Below, piece by piece: positions 63,511 through 64,000 of a DNA stretch of 64,000 nt (position 1 is the stretch's first letter; every line of letters starts with the position of its first letter). The stretch comes from Segatella copri. Lineage in GTDB: Bacteria > Bacteroidota > Bacteroidia > Bacteroidales > Bacteroidaceae. The position numbers and the translations under genes are program-made. The notes under the pieces are model-generated. The model saw only the letters and a list, made by a program, of their open reading frames with translations, was not told the DNA's origin and ran no database searches. The DNA is taken from the NCBI RefSeq assembly GCF_019249655.2, contig NZ_CP137557.1, forward strand, positions 2,699,001 to 2,763,000, written 5' to 3'.

Positions 63511-64000
63511 ATGGATGTTTTGAAGCATATATTATTTCTTTTAAATATAAAATTTACATGCACATTCTTGCATAAACTTTATATGGAAAATCCTAACAAT
63601 ACTAATTTGTTAGGATTTTCAAATATGCTTAGACTTTATGGCATTGATACACAAGCAGGGAAAATTACCAATACGGAAACTTTTGGAAATGAGATTCTTC
63701 CATTTCTCACAAGAATAGATGATGCTTTTGTAGTTGTTGAAAATTGCAAAGAAAACATATATAAGCTATATACAGATGAATATACATATATAGAGAAAGA
63801 TGCATTCTTTGAGAAGTGGGATGGTACCTTTCTTGCCTTTGAGAAAACACAATATAGTGGTGAACCTCAATATGAAAATCATAGAAAGGAGGAAAGACTG
63901 CAAACTCTTTATATAATATTGGGCTATTGTGGCTTATTGGTATTGTGTGCGTTTTCTGTTTTGGCAAATGAGAATATTTTTTCAATTTGCATGAATCTTT
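63511..64000 (+). CDS. Membrane protein with C39-like domain and VKOR-like start (partial, cut by right edge)
   Basis: An open frame from ATG 63511 to the window edge, 163 codons. Residues 1-120 follow the pattern of C39-like domains fused to vitamin-K-epoxide-reductase proteins of Bacteroidetes: ENPNNTNLLGFSNMLRLYGID, FGNEILPFLTRIDDAFVVVEN and KDAFFEKWDGTFLAFEK. The usual catalytic histidine before FVVV is replaced (DDAFVVV), so peptidase activity is doubtful. A membrane helix (TLYIILGYCGLLVLCAFSV) starts at about 135. The VKOR CxxC lies beyond the edge, so the second domain is an inference. Confidence 0.6.
   Translation, partial: MDVLKHILFLLNIKFTCTFLHKLYMENPNNTNLLGFSNMLRLYGIDTQAGKITNTETFGNEILPFLTRIDDAFVVVENCKENIYKLYTDEYTYIEKDAFFEKWDGTFLAFEKTQYSGEPQYENHRKEERLQTLYIILGYCGLLVLCAFSVLANENIFSICMNL
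63586..63620. other. Perfect 14-bp hairpin inside the C39/VKOR-like gene
   Basis: GAAAATCCTAACAA (63586-63599) and TTGTTAGGATTTTC (63607-63620) around TACTAAT. The arms are perfectly complementary although they code for protein. Confidence 0.7.

Overview
The window looks like chromosomal DNA of a gut-type Bacteroidales, most likely Prevotella/Segatella (P. copri-like). This is inferred from recurring TAnnTTTG -7 boxes with TTTG about 19-20 nt upstream, weak Shine-Dalgarno sequences, and typical Bacteroidetes families: TamB, PerR with rubrerythrin, a dockerin-bearing GH31, a fused NfnAB-like protein, a CYTH fusion, and DUF3408/Mob genes. Species was not tested by any search.

Layout. 1-3.4 kb: a TRIC-type channel (cut by the edge), rarA, three small or acidic proteins of unknown function, and two identical tRNA-Cys genes. 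3.4-6.2 kb: a REP-like repeat, a small-RNA candidate, a WxcM/FdtA-like cupin with a DegT aminotransferase, and a TPR protein. 6.4-13 kb: a leucine/isoleucine operon on the minus strand (leuA, leuC, leuD, a second LeuA paralogue that is probably citramalate synthase, leuB) behind a leader peptide and attenuator. 13-20.1 kb: dnaB, a large acidic TPR protein, a solute-binding lipoprotein, an RlmI-like methyltransferase and a 3'-5' exonuclease, all on the minus strand. 20.2-34.5 kb: ftsK, a LolA-like protein, an APH-fold sugar kinase, a multidomain GH31, perR, rubrerythrin and tamB, all on the plus strand. 34.7-47 kb: tRNA-Ser, trxB, queE, queD, the kinase-CYTH fusion, a CE12 esterase, hisS, purA, fur, maf, kdsC, a DUF2520 protein, a FemAB/GNAT-like protein and a TetR regulator. 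47.3-54.8 kb: maeB, a second copy of the small-RNA candidate, rplU-rpmA, serS and the NfnAB-like fusion.

From about 55 kb to the right edge lies an integrative mobilizable element. It has two tyrosine recombinases, two small HTH proteins, a DUF3408 protein, an oriT candidate, a MobC-like protein, a MobA/VirD2-type relaxase and a membrane coiled-coil protein. Its cargo is clearly A+T-richer: a 62-residue precursor with a Gly-Gly leader and two core cysteines, a secreted BspA-type LRR protein, and the start of a membrane protein with a C39-like domain and the first VKOR-like helix. I read this as a possible disulfide-bonded secreted peptide system, and it is the best candidate here for something undescribed.

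Other unusual signals are a two-copy family of about 90-nt RNAs with covarying terminators, short tandem repeats that start at or just after the stop codons of at least eight unrelated genes, a Leu/Ile/Val-rich leader peptide before leuA, a CE12 esterase ending in a broken pectinesterase domain, and a 10-bp inverted repeat framing the promoter of the first integrase.
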